This document shows, one piece after another, positions 35,544 through 44,699 of a stretch of 64,000 bases of DNA (its first letter is position 1; the number at the start of each line of letters is the position of its first letter). Both the position numbers and the translations under genes were made by a program. Origin of the DNA: SIG622 sp045604705 (GTDB lineage Bacteria; Bacillota; Clostridia; Oscillospirales; CAG-382); assembly GCA_045604705.1 (NCBI GenBank), contig JAZUOO010000021.1:1-64000 (forward strand), in the 5' to 3' direction. The notes below the pieces were generated by a model. It ran no database searches. It saw only the letters and a list, made by a program, of their open reading frames with translations, and had not been told where the DNA came from.

Positions 35544-35984
35544 TGTCAAGTCCTCGTCAATTTTACAAAAATTTTTTAACTATGATTTACTTTTATTATA
35601 TCACGAAAACAAGATTATTGAAAGTGCGTTTCTGTAAATAACACAATTTTGTTTTATTATACTTCTGTGGAAGCACAAGGTCTTAAATCCACATAGTTTT
35701 TTCAATTTTAGAAGAAGGTGTAAAACCCGTATGTTTTTTAAACCGTGTTTTATGGTGGGAAAATCCAATGTTAAGGCTGGCGAAGTTTTTGCAAAAAGGC
35801 AATTTTTTAAAAAATGGAATTTACACTTACTTCATCACCCTAAAATCTTCGAAAACCTCTGAAAATACGGTACTTTCCAAGTCTTGAGAAAACCATTAAA
35901 ATCATTTTTTGCAGCATACTATGTAGGCTGAAGAGGTGATGTGAAAAGACACTTAAATCAGGGTGGGATTTTCCCGCTTTCTCT

Positions 35985-36634
35985 TTGCAGGAATTTTGTC
36001 TTGATTTTTCGTATTTTTTTATTCAGAGAGAAAAAGAAGCCTCCGCTTTTCCCTTGCAGGAATATTCCCTTGGAGAAATTGAGGAGATAATCATAGCATT
36101 GTATTGAGGTTGTGTGTTGCAATAACAAGAATGTATCAACAAAGTATTGGAGGAAATTGAGTGTTAAGTGTTGAATTAAACATACGGGCAATAAGACTGA
36201 AAAACTTGTCTTACCAATAGCAATGGAGAGATACATTCAAGAACTTCCATTTCGGCATATCTTAAATTTTAAGTTTAATAGCAAAAGATATGTGTTTTCT
36301 TATGATTTACTCGCAAACAGGCTATTTTTCGAGATCAAGAACTGCAAAAATAGCATATCAAGAGAAACTGATAAGTAGTATATATTTTTTGTTGAAATTC
36401 CTTCTATGCTTTGTCTCCTTCACCTGTATTACTCTCAACTCAGCAACACATAAAAAACAAGTATTCTCTCATAAATTTCTCCAAGGTTCTGCTGAATCTT
36501 TTTCATATATCCATCTTATTTACTTTGGTACTTCTGAAAAGAACATTCTGCAATTTCTGCAAGGGATTCCATCCACATAGGAAAGCATAGCACTGCAACT
36601 AATTCCTGCAAATCTGCGAGGGATATTCCTGCAA
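35985..36634. repeat. Four TTGCAGGAAT decamers, two per orientation, in a 1.4-kb non-coding region
   Basis: TTGCAGGAAT occurs at 35985-35994 and 36054-36063, and its complement ATTCCTGCAA at 36602-36611 and 36625-36634, symmetrically about 36310. The whole stretch 35544-36962 has no convincing gene. Such paired iteron-like sites suit a replication or transfer origin, or a regulator array, for the element. Confidence 0.45.
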
Positions 36635-36682
36635 GATTCTCGACGCCTCAAAGACCGCATAATTTCGATTAAAAAACACTCC

Positions 36683-36849
36683 ACAGCGTCACCTCCTACC
36701 CTACGGTGCTGCTGACCATCTTTTTGTCTTTCTATAGATACCGAAAATCCCCTTGTTTTAAGGCTTTTTGAGGTATTTAGAGGTGACGCTGTCGATTGAT
36801 TCTTTTATTGTTTTGAAAATCAATTTTTTAAGTCAACAGCGCCACCTCT
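36683..36849. repeat. Three ACAGCG-CACCTC repeats, two forming an inverted pair
   Basis: ACAGCGTCACCTC at 36683-36695, its inverted form AGAGGTGACGCTGT at 36779-36792 and ACAGCGCCACCTCT at 36836-36849. The last two could form a 14-bp stem around about 43 bases. They lie just downstream of the HTH gene in the element's non-coding region. Confidence 0.5.
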
Positions 36850-36919
36850 AATTAGTGTATTTCGTATGGTTTAGACCTGCCAAAACAGCACTTCAAGCTT
36901 ACTATTTCGGCAGATCAAA

Positions 36920-36949
36920 ATAAGGCCTCGGATCACTCCGAAGCCTTAT
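36920..36949 (-). terminator. Terminator of the sigma/HTH gene pair
   Basis: Stem ATAAGGCCTCGG (36920-36931) / CCGAAGCCTTAT (36938-36949), with TTTTGATC following on the minus strand. Confidence 0.7.
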
Positions 36950-36962
36950 CTGCTCTATATAA

Positions 36963-37193
36963 TTACTTTTCTGTATCACAAGCGAGGATTTCATCAAAGT
37001 TCAAGCCGTCATACTTATCAAGAAATTCCAAAAGGGACTTTCTTGTGACTTTGCGGCAACCGAGCTTTATAGACTTGAGATGCCCCTGGTTTATAAGAGT
37101 ATAAACAAAGTTCTTGTTTATCTTCAGAAGCTCTGCCGTCTCGCTTATTGTATACAGTAATTCCTGCGGATTGTCAAATCTTTTTCCAGTCAT
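36963..37193 (-). CDS. Small HTH protein, excisionase type
   Basis: A 76-residue DNA-binding protein with a MerR/excisionase-like winged helix: LYTISETAELLKINKNFVYT, then LINQGHLKSIKLGCRKVTRK and LLEFLDKY. Proteins of this type act as Xis-like directionality factors or small regulators in Firmicutes integrative elements. ATG at 37193 is preferred to the GTG at 37202, which overlaps the AGGAGG site. The ribosome site lies within the stop region of the sigma-like gene upstream, so the two are co-translated. Confidence 0.75.
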   Translation of the reverse strand: MTGKRFDNPQELLYTISETAELLKINKNFVYTLINQGHLKSIKLGCRKVTRKSLLEFLDKYDGLNFDEILACDTEK

Positions 37194-37198
37194 TAAAT

Positions 37199-37564
37199 TC
37201 ACCTCCTGTGTCTAAAATTTCGTTCTTCAAGTTGTTTCCGTAGTTTGTTTAAAGCCTTGTTCTTTTGTACGTACACATTGTTTGTGTTGATTCCAAGTAG
37301 CTCCGCTATTTCTGCCGGAGTCATTTCTTCTACTATGTTTAGTGTTATAATGATTCTCTCGTTCCTTTGTAGTTTTAATATTTCATCAGCCAATATTTGG
37401 TTGTCTATTTTATTCTTTATTATCCGTGTTACAAATTTATCAAATATTTTTCTCGATTCTTTTCGGATTTCTTTTTCGCTTAAATGGATGGGGATATCAA
37501 TAGGTTCTGTGCGTTTACACCAGTCGGCAATAAGCTGCCAGAGATCTATGGGTATAGGCACCAC
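37199..37564 (-). CDS. Sigma-70 region 4-like protein of the element
   Basis: A protein of about 120 residues with a sigma region 4 helix-turn-helix at the C-terminal end: ILKLQRNERIIITLNIVEEM, TPAEIAELLGINTNNVYVQK, ALNKLRKQL. ECF-like or sigma-like proteins with an adjacent HTH gene are common regulators in Clostridia integrative elements. The exact start is unclear, because the two GTG codons at the 5' end directly abut the AAAAGGAGG site. It probably controls transfer or excision genes. Confidence 0.7.
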   Translation of the reverse strand: MVPIPIDLWQLIADWCKRTEPIDIPIHLSEKEIRKESRKIFDKFVTRIIKNKIDNQILADEILKLQRNERIIITLNIVEEMTPAEIAELLGINTNNVYVQKNKALNKLRKQLEERNFRHRR

Positions 37565-37612
37565 CTCCTTTTCTTGTTAATGCGGGGATTGCGAATTTAG
37601 CAAGAAAAAGAA

Positions 37613-37653
37613 AAACACACATACGTATCCTATTAAGATACAAATGTGTGTTT
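37613..37653 (-). terminator. Terminator of the AAA-S24 gene
   Basis: AAACACACAT (37613-37622) pairs with ATGTGTGTTT (37644-37653); an inner GTATC/GATAC extends the stem. On the minus strand it runs into TTTTTCTTTTTC. Between it and the gene (37654-37972) only a direct repeat ACTGCTTACCATTTT (about 37800-37830) was noted. Confidence 0.75.
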
Positions 37654-37972
37654 AATACCGATAAATAAATATTTTAGTGCCTATTAAATTGTTTTATAAT
37701 CCGTTGCTCACTCACATAAGAGCATACTGCCCCCCCAAAAGTGACTTTTAACCAAAAGCTCATTCGGGTAAATGAGCATACCTTTCCCAAGACCTTCAAA
37801 CTGCTTACCATTTTAACTGCTTACCATTTTTACAATGTTATTGTAACACAAATAAGGCAGATTTGCAAGAGATAGAGATAAATAATAGTATGTTTGGGTA
37901 AATATTTACAGGGAGTTAATATATCGCATTAAGAAGAACGGTATGGAGATTGTTTGATCTGAAATTGTTTTA

Positions 37973-40726
37973 CTATTCAAGCACATCAACAATTTCACCA
38001 TATGTAAATAAAGAATCGTATTCCTCTACATTTATTGGGGCATATTTTTTATTATACGAGCACAGCAAGGTTTTTCCACCACTATAAGACAGATATTTGC
38101 AATACACTTTTCCATTTAAATAGAATGCACCGACTTTTCCTTCGTCAACAGAACTTGTGCGTTTGATAAGAACAATGCTTTTATCTTTAATATTGGGCTC
38201 CATACTATCACCTGATATTTTCAATGCAAAGTCACAAATTAAATTCTCGGTTTCGTATTCTTCATACGGGATACCATCAAAACTTTCGTTTCCAATGCCG
38301 GCTGATAACGGTAAATCATATAGAGGAACAATACGCTTAGTTGTTGTTTCGATAATTTCAAATGAATCGTTTTCTGGAATGTCTTTCACCCACGATTTTA
38401 TATTGTTTAATGAATTTGATTCTTCTTGCAAGTAAGCTGTCATATGATGCGGGTTTAATAAATACATAAAACACAAAATATTTTTTGCTGTTTTTTGTTT
38501 TTCTGTTTCTGATATAAATTCGTAAAAATTATTTCCATCATGAATGCTATATACTTGTTCTTCATAATGACTTTCACCATGCAATACCAATCTGTACATC
38601 AAATTCTCAAAATATGTGGAGTGATTATCGAGTGCCTTTAATACATTTTTATCACATGAAACTTTTTCAATATTCTTTTGGTAATTAAATGTAGAAAAAG
38701 CTTCTAACACCCTACGCATAATATTACCTATTGTTGCACTGTCATTGTTGGAATCCCCATTAGCATAATGATAAACTTTTTTAATCAAGGCACCGTATTC
38801 GTTGTGATTCTTAATTAGTTGTTTCAAAAGAAAATCGTTTAATTCCAAAACTATGTAGGAAGAAGGAGTTGTTCCTGCGATTCCTTTGGTGGACTGGCAA
38901 ATTTCTTCCATGGCTTTTCTTAAATTAAAAACAGTTTCAAGATCGTGAGATAGAATCAGAACTTTACTTTTGGGATTGCCCTTTATAATACGATTTACCT
39001 GAAGACGTAAAAAAGATGAAATACCAACCTTGTTTTCAAAGTCAAAACTTGAAATTGGATCATCGACAACAATAAATGCTTCATTTTGATACAATCTTGA
39101 TATTTCTTGATTAGTTAAAATTTGGGTAAAAAAATAACACAAAGCGATAATATTTCGCTCACCTAAGGACACATTTTTGGGCTTTACATTCTTGCCTTTT
39201 GATTTTAAATAATATTTATCATTTTTCAACTCTATGGACAATCGTCCTTGAGAAAAGAAAACATAATCTAAAGCGTTATTTATGTTGTTAATCGCTAATC
39301 CAATATTAGATTTGCGTTGTTCCAAATTTCGGAGAATTTCTTGTGCGTCTCTTAGTTCTTTTTGCTTTTTTTGAAGCTCATCTAATGCTTTATTCTTTTC
39401 TTCGGTTTGTTTTAAATAGTCTTTGTAAACCTGTTCTATTTGAAGATGTGCTATTAATTTGTTGATAGATATAAGTTCTTTAAGAAGAGAGTCTTTTTTA
39501 TTTGCAGCTACATTAAACTTTTTTCTTTCACCTTCAAGCTTTTCTAGCAATTCATTCAACTGTGCAATTTCTATAGTTAAATTACGGCTTGTTAACTGAA
39601 TAGGTGTATATACATTATTTACTTTCGTATCAATAGCAGTTTTATAATACTCAAGTATTTCGTGGCATACCTTAAGTTGTGCATCAATGCTTTTTAATAA
39701 ATTTTGATCCAAAGCTTCAAATGTTGTTAGATTTATACTTAAACTTGGAATAATTATTGATTTCAAAGTAGTTTTATGTTCATCTACATCCTTGTTAAGC
39801 ACTTTGTCAATACTATTGAGTAGACCATTTTTATATGTTTCGCTAACATCTTGATAGCAATAAGGGCATATAGATGTATCTTTTGAGCTGAATTTGTGGC
39901 GAGCACTTTCTACAGTGGTTTGTCCTCCGTTTTGTATGGTTGCCAATATCATCTTTTCTCTGTCGGTTAAGATAGGTTCTTCAAGCTTAGTCGATAAAAC
40001 TTCCTGGACAGACCGTTCCCATTCATCATCGAGAACAAATAGTTTTATTTCATCCGGATAAGTTGTGGTAACATCCGACACTTTGTCTAACAATGCTTGA
40101 GTCTCATCAAACTTTTTCTGAAGTTCTGAAGACATGAGTTTTGTTGATAAACCACAGATTTCTGTAATTATATCGTCAGTAACAGAAGAATTACGACGAT
40201 TATTCTTTATTTTCGAATCTATCTCAGCCCATCCACCGGACTGTTTCAAAATTGTACTTATCCTTGCCCAGTGGTATTGTGGGCTAAGAGGATTTTGATA
40301 AGCCAGATATTTATCATATTCAATTTGAAGGACTTCGCGTTCTGTTTCAAGAGTGGCAACTTCAGAAAGTTTTTTATCTATTTCATCTTGCACATTAACT
40401 TGTCCTCCCAACAAAATTATAGTGCCAAGTCCATCATCGTCTATTTTTACATTTTCATCGATGTACTTTTCATTGAATACAAATAACTTTGAATCCTCTG
40501 AAAGTGCTATCGTACGGTTTTCTGCATTTAATAAAGAAGCTGTCAAGTCGGTTGGGGAAGTATTATTGGCTATAGCGGATAAACTTTCTGAAATTGTGCT
40601 TTTACCGCTTCCATTCTTGCCGTATATAATAGATATTCTATCATTAGCATTGGGAAAAAGAACAAGATTTGTTTCAGCATTAAAGCATCTTCCTTTAATT
40701 TTTATACCTTTAACATTCTCTATCAT
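37973..40726 (-). CDS. AAA_13-type ATPase fused to a LexA-like S24 peptidase domain
   Basis: A 917-residue protein. The ATPase part is of the PrrC/RloC-related AAA_13 class: Walker A IIYGKNGSGKST (33-44), a CPYC zinc-hook-like motif near 285, coiled coil about 380-485, ABC signature VSLGERN near 520 and Walker B FIVVDDPISSFD near 550. The C-terminal 115 residues are an S24/LexA-type self-cleavage domain with a candidate cleavage bond Ala809-Gly810 (LPLSAGIG), nucleophile Ser841 (SGDSMEP) and Lys877 (VYCKYL). The 36-residue Ser-Lys spacing is close to LexA. No HTH is present. It may be a defence ATPase whose state is set by autoproteolysis. Confidence 0.85.
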   Translation of the reverse strand: MIENVKGIKIKGRCFNAETNLVLFPNANDRISIIYGKNGSGKSTISESLSAIANNTSPTDLTASLLNAENRTIALSEDSKLFVFNEKYIDENVKIDDDGLGTIILLGGQVNVQDEIDKKLSEVATLETEREVLQIEYDKYLAYQNPLSPQYHWARISTILKQSGGWAEIDSKIKNNRRNSSVTDDIITEICGLSTKLMSSELQKKFDETQALLDKVSDVTTTYPDEIKLFVLDDEWERSVQEVLSTKLEEPILTDREKMILATIQNGGQTTVESARHKFSSKDTSICPYCYQDVSETYKNGLLNSIDKVLNKDVDEHKTTLKSIIIPSLSINLTTFEALDQNLLKSIDAQLKVCHEILEYYKTAIDTKVNNVYTPIQLTSRNLTIEIAQLNELLEKLEGERKKFNVAANKKDSLLKELISINKLIAHLQIEQVYKDYLKQTEEKNKALDELQKKQKELRDAQEILRNLEQRKSNIGLAINNINNALDYVFFSQGRLSIELKNDKYYLKSKGKNVKPKNVSLGERNIIALCYFFTQILTNQEISRLYQNEAFIVVDDPISSFDFENKVGISSFLRLQVNRIIKGNPKSKVLILSHDLETVFNLRKAMEEICQSTKGIAGTTPSSYIVLELNDFLLKQLIKNHNEYGALIKKVYHYANGDSNNDSATIGNIMRRVLEAFSTFNYQKNIEKVSCDKNVLKALDNHSTYFENLMYRLVLHGESHYEEQVYSIHDGNNFYEFISETEKQKTAKNILCFMYLLNPHHMTAYLQEESNSLNNIKSWVKDIPENDSFEIIETTTKRIVPLYDLPLSAGIGNESFDGIPYEEYETENLICDFALKISGDSMEPNIKDKSIVLIKRTSSVDEGKVGAFYLNGKVYCKYLSYSGGKTLLCSYNKKYAPINVEEYDSLFTYGEIVDVLE

Positions 40727-40814
40727 AAGCAGTCTCTTTCTTTTCTCGTTATTCTTTTAAATGAAAACCAGTATTTATTAGAATATATCCAATATGGTTT
40801 TAGATGAAATTTCC

Positions 40815-42044
40815 CTATATCGCCCAAATCGGCACAATAAGATTATCCCTATCAAACGCCCCGAACTGTTCTGCCATACAAAGAACAGCACCTGTGCCAA
40901 CCTGAAGGGGTGATTTATCGATAACACCGAATGTGCGGATAATACGCTTGTCGGGTGTTGCAGTTTTCTTTATCTCCAAGGGGCAAAGTTTGCCGTCGCC
41001 CTCCATAATAACATCAATTTCCTTGGCATCACGGTCACGGTAGAAGTAGAGGTACGGCTCACGACCTGCGTTCTGATAGCCCTTCATAATTTCGGACACC
41101 GTGAAGTTTTCGAGCAGTGCACCGCTCATAGCACCGCTTTCTGCGACTTCAGGCGACGACCATTTGGTAAGGTAGCACACAAGGCCCGTGTCATAGAAAT
41201 AGACCTTAGGCGTCTTTATAGTGCGTTTTAGCACATTGTTGGAATAAGGGTGAAGCAGGAATATGATTCCGAGCGTTTCGAGAACATCTACCCACGCTTT
41301 TGCGGTTGCCATATCAATCTCGGCATCCTCGGCAAGTGCGTGATAGTTGAGAAGCTGTGATGTTCTTGCAGCAACAGCGGTGATAAATCGGTTGAATTTC
41401 AACGCATCCACCGTACCCGAAATATCCCTCACATCACGCTCAACATAGGTTGAAAGATAAGAGGAATAGTACATATTTCGGTCGGGATAAAGCCCCGATA
41501 CGATACCCGGCATAGAGCCTTTCCAAATTCGTTCAAAGAGGGTTGGAGTATCAACTGGCGCGATTTTCTTGCACTCATCTATCAGAGTTTCCGTATTAGT
41601 CGTGAAAGGCACACAGTCAACCCCGATAATCTCACGCTGAGACATTGGGGACATATGAAGAAGTGCAACACGGCCAGCAAGCGACTCCTGCACACCACGC
41701 ATAAGGCGGAATATCTGCGAGCCTGTCATCCAGAAATCTCCGGGATTGTGATGCTCATCAATATGAATTTTGATATATGTGAAAAGTTCAGGTGCATACT
41801 GAACCTCGTCAATCAGCACAGGCGGCTTATGAATCTGCAAAAAGAGAGCAGGATCGTTCTTCGCCATATCTCTTGTTGCAAGGTCATCAAGAGACACATA
41901 TTCACGTCCCTTGTTTTCCTTTTCAGCAAGAGCACGAAGCATTGTCGTTTTGCCCGCCTGACGCGGACCTGTCAGTAGAATTGCCGAATATGACTTCGAC
42001 AGCTCAATTATTCTGTTTTCCATATGACGGTAGATGTAACTCAT
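40815..42044 (-). CDS. ATP-binding protein, AAA_14/DUF4143 family
   Basis: A 409-residue P-loop protein with Walker A LLTGPRQAGKTTML (24-37), Walker B-like PPVLIDEVQYAPELF, sensor-like FWMTGSQIFRL and a C-terminal DUF4143 nuclease-like domain (VYFYDTGLVCYLT, LLENFTVSEIMK, YFYRDRDAKEIDVIM, PLEIKKT). The D...EID...EIK pattern resembles a PD-(D/E)XK fold. These genes are abundant in gut Firmicutes and Bacteroidetes and their role is unsettled. The start at 42044 follows GGAGGGAG. It is a separate unit from the AAA-S24 gene, 88 bp away. Confidence 0.85.
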   Translation of the reverse strand: MSYIYRHMENRIIELSKSYSAILLTGPRQAGKTTMLRALAEKENKGREYVSLDDLATRDMAKNDPALFLQIHKPPVLIDEVQYAPELFTYIKIHIDEHHNPGDFWMTGSQIFRLMRGVQESLAGRVALLHMSPMSQREIIGVDCVPFTTNTETLIDECKKIAPVDTPTLFERIWKGSMPGIVSGLYPDRNMYYSSYLSTYVERDVRDISGTVDALKFNRFITAVAARTSQLLNYHALAEDAEIDMATAKAWVDVLETLGIIFLLHPYSNNVLKRTIKTPKVYFYDTGLVCYLTKWSSPEVAESGAMSGALLENFTVSEIMKGYQNAGREPYLYFYRDRDAKEIDVIMEGDGKLCPLEIKKTATPDKRIIRTFGVIDKSPLQVGTGAVLCMAEQFGAFDRDNLIVPIWAI

Positions 42045-42190
42045 AACTCCCTCCGTGTACAACAATGGCAGTTTAATTCTGTGTATATTATACTCCTATT
42101 TTACCCGTTTGTCAATAAAAATTTCGGCTAATTTTGTAAACTTTATGAAATTAGCCGAACAAATCCGCCTATATGAGCTCTAAAAAAAGC

Positions 42191-42212
42191 GAACACCGCC
42201 GAAGCGGTGTTC
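42191..42212 (-). terminator. Intrinsic terminator of the membrane-protein gene
   Basis: Perfect 9-bp stem GAACACCGC (42191-42199) / GCGGTGTTC (42204-42212). The minus strand continues GCTTTTTTT. Confidence 0.85.
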
Positions 42213-42260
42213 AATTCAGGCAAGAATGTTTTATTGCTTTATATGTTTTTTGCATAGTTC

Positions 42261-42794
42261 TCAATTAATTTGTTCACTTTTTATCTTTTTCCAATTTGCT
42301 ATCATTGTTTTTCTACAATCAACATAATTAATAGTATTTAACTTCATAATAACAATCACGACTATAGTAAATATAAATACAAATGCGCTAAAAAGCAATT
42401 TTATACATATGTTGTAATCTAACAGAAAGATTTTTGTAATAGACATTGTCGAACATAATATTGATAAAAAGTAATATAAAGAAATTGATCTCCAGTTTCT
42501 TTTCACGCTAAATAACTCATCATATTTTTGATGTCTACGTTCCCAATTATACTCATCTCCTTCCCGAAACACATACAAATAAGATGCAATTTTACAAATG
42601 TTTCTATTCTTACCTTCACAGGCAAAATATAACGGAATAATAGCGATATATGGAATCAAGCAATATAAAAAGTTTTGTTTATCCAACGCAAATGTCAATA
42701 CTGAGATAACAGCGACATATAAAGCCAAATTGTATTGTTTTATTGTATCGTAATTCTCTAAAATCTCGTTTCTAAGTAATTCATATTCTGACAT
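42261..42794 (-). CDS. Four-helix membrane protein of unknown function
   Basis: A 177-residue integral membrane protein. Two helices form a hairpin near residues 18-55 (LYVAVISVLTFAL, FLYCLIPYIAIIPLYFA). A conserved cytoplasmic loop follows (SYLYVFREGDEYNWERRHQK), then two more helices (ISLYYFLSILCSTMSI, LLFSAFVFIFTIVVIVI). The ERR...-type loop recurs in a group of uncharacterised Clostridia membrane proteins. The start at 42794 follows GGAGGTG. It lies downstream of the ligase cluster on the same strand and may belong to it, though 110 bp including a ligase remnant intervene. Confidence 0.65.
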   Translation of the reverse strand: MSEYELLRNEILENYDTIKQYNLALYVAVISVLTFALDKQNFLYCLIPYIAIIPLYFACEGKNRNICKIASYLYVFREGDEYNWERRHQKYDELFSVKRNWRSISLYYFLSILCSTMSITKIFLLDYNICIKLLFSAFVFIFTIVVIVIMKLNTINYVDCRKTMIANWKKIKSEQIN

Positions 42795-42901
42795 TTTCAC
42801 ACCTCCCAAATTTTAAAAAGTATTTAGTAAAAGCGGCGACCGAAGTCATAGCTTAAAACAAGTATAAATGTAATATTTTTTAATGGTATTAATATGCGGG
42901 T

Positions 42902-42961
42902 ATATCAACAGACGGATAACCCGTCAGTTTCTTTTCTGTTTACATTGCAGTTTTCTCCTTA
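42902..42961 (-). pseudogene. 5' remnant of a fourth AMP-forming ligase gene
   Basis: Directly after the stop of the ligase at 42959 the minus strand repeats the junction seen between ligases: TAAGGAGAAAACTGCA, an ATG at 42945, then TAA in place of CAA, and after it codons for TEKKLTGYPSVD. Homology stops near 42902. A further tandem ligase copy was present and has been deleted except for its start. Confidence 0.8.
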
Positions 42962-44686
42962 TAGACTCTCTGCTTCTTTTTCTAGTGCTCTAAAATCAAC
43001 TTTTCCAACGGGCGTATGCGGCAATTCATCAACGAAGCAATATTCTGCAGGAATCATATATGTAGGCATGTTTTCGGCACATTGTTTAGAAAGGTCTTCA
43101 AGAATTACATTAGTATCAGTTGTATCACCGTTCTTGACAATAAAAGCGACTGCTTCATAATAATCACTATTTTTCCGCTTTCTTCCAACAACACTACACT
43201 CGCTAACATATTGAGATTTTTTGAGAGCTCCCTCTACTAACATCGGGAAAATTTTTGCGGGTTGTCCTTCATGTGCTGTCATATAGATTCTGCGGATTCG
43301 ACCTTCATGGAACAACAAGCCGTCCTCGGTAATATGACCTAAATCGCCTGTCCGAACCCAACGAACGCCTTTTTCATCAGTAATAATAATTTCGGAAGTC
43401 TCTTGGGGTTTATTATAATATCCCAACATTATAGACGGACTGCTAATCCATATTTCTCCTGTTTCATTATATCCTAATTCTTGTGAGGTTTCCGTATCTA
43501 CGATTTTTATAGTATTTGAAATCAACGGAATTCCCACGCTACCAATTGAATTTGCTCCCTTGAATGTAATAACAGCGGTTGCACTGAGTTCTGTCATTCC
43601 GTAACCTTTACATACTTCATACTGACAGTTGTGTTCTGCGAGGAACTTATTGACATCCTGTTCTAAATTACATTCAACTGCATCACCACCAACACCAGGA
43701 GAGATGAGAAAGCTCATATCGATTTTTTTAGTCTTTTTATCAATTGTTAAATATTTCAAGTGGTCAACCAGAGCAGAGAAATGATGTGGTTTGTATTTAA
43801 CAAATTGCTTTGGGAATCCTTTTGAATCAAATATTGGATAAAGTATTACTTCCAATCCATAAGAAAGTGTTGTGTGAGTTGCTAAACAAAGTCCGTACAT
43901 AATGAACGGCGGCAAATCATTAAAATAGCGATGCTTTCTTTCAAAGGGAATACCTAAATATTGATATCCAAAAGCAACAGCATTGATGTTATCGTTTGAT
44001 AACATAACACCTTTCGGAGAACCCGTCGTACCACCCGTATGAGCCATTACACAACAGGCATTTTTTTCATAAGCCACACATTCGGGGTTTGCATCTTTGC
44101 CAATTGAAATAAACTTCTTCCAATTAAGCACTTCATCGCCAAATTGTGGCGATTTGTTTTTTATTTTGTATATTGCCTTTACTAAAGACGGAAGAGAATC
44201 GGAAGGCGAAACAACAATTACATTTTTAACAGAGGTTCCTTGAACTGCCTTTTTGATAGCAGGATATGCAAGGTCAATAGTCAAAACGAATTGTGCATGT
44301 GATTCCACTATATATTCATGTATTCCATCAATATTGGTTCGCGGGTCAACCATATTTGCGATTGCTCCCAAACGATTTAATGCATACAGTGTATATACCA
44401 TTTCGGGCGTATTAACTGTACATACTATTACAATATCGCCTTTCTTTACTCCTAATGCAGAAAAGGATTTTGTCGCCTTATCAATACCTTCAAAAACTTG
44501 TTTGTATGTGAATTTGCGACCATAGTAATTAATGGCGGTATCATTAAGATGATCCTTATTGTTTTTCCACAGTAATTCATACATTGTACATTCCGGCAGT
44601 TTGGCACTAATTGCTTCGTCGCTATAATATTTCAACCACGGCTTGTCGATGGACGGATAACCCGTCACTTTCTTTTCTGTTTGCAT
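42959..44686 (-). CDS. AMP-forming acyl/aryl ligase (ANL family), copy 1
   Basis: A 575-residue adenylate-forming enzyme. The ATP loop is MAHTGGTTGSPKGVMLS (about 215-230), followed by the A5-type YGMTELSA, the A7/A8 hinge region VRTGDLGHITEDG and the C-terminal catalytic lysine in LPHTPVGKVDFRALE. ANL enzymes activate a carboxylate as acyl-AMP for transfer to CoA, a carrier protein or an amine. No carrier protein gene is visible. It shares the N-terminal signature TGYPSIDKPWLKYYSDEA with the next gene upstream. The start at 44686 follows AAGGAG; the gap to its neighbour is 13 bp. Confidence 0.88.
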   Translation of the reverse strand: MQTEKKVTGYPSIDKPWLKYYSDEAISAKLPECTMYELLWKNNKDHLNDTAINYYGRKFTYKQVFEGIDKATKSFSALGVKKGDIVIVCTVNTPEMVYTLYALNRLGAIANMVDPRTNIDGIHEYIVESHAQFVLTIDLAYPAIKKAVQGTSVKNVIVVSPSDSLPSLVKAIYKIKNKSPQFGDEVLNWKKFISIGKDANPECVAYEKNACCVMAHTGGTTGSPKGVMLSNDNINAVAFGYQYLGIPFERKHRYFNDLPPFIMYGLCLATHTTLSYGLEVILYPIFDSKGFPKQFVKYKPHHFSALVDHLKYLTIDKKTKKIDMSFLISPGVGGDAVECNLEQDVNKFLAEHNCQYEVCKGYGMTELSATAVITFKGANSIGSVGIPLISNTIKIVDTETSQELGYNETGEIWISSPSIMLGYYNKPQETSEIIITDEKGVRWVRTGDLGHITEDGLLFHEGRIRRIYMTAHEGQPAKIFPMLVEGALKKSQYVSECSVVGRKRKNSDYYEAVAFIVKNGDTTDTNVILEDLSKQCAENMPTYMIPAEYCFVDELPHTPVGKVDFRALEKEAESL

Positions 44687-44699
44687 TGCAGTTTTCTCC

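Noticed and set aside
35958..36580. Open frames of 92-96 codons on both strands of the element's non-coding block
   Set aside because: No ribosome sites, biased composition (Phe/Leu/Ser-rich translations of AT DNA), and they overlap the repeat clusters.
37973..40726. Identification as a complete RloC or PrrC anticodon nuclease
   Set aside because: The ATPase resembles that family, but I cannot see the nuclease residues, and the C-terminus is an S24 domain instead.
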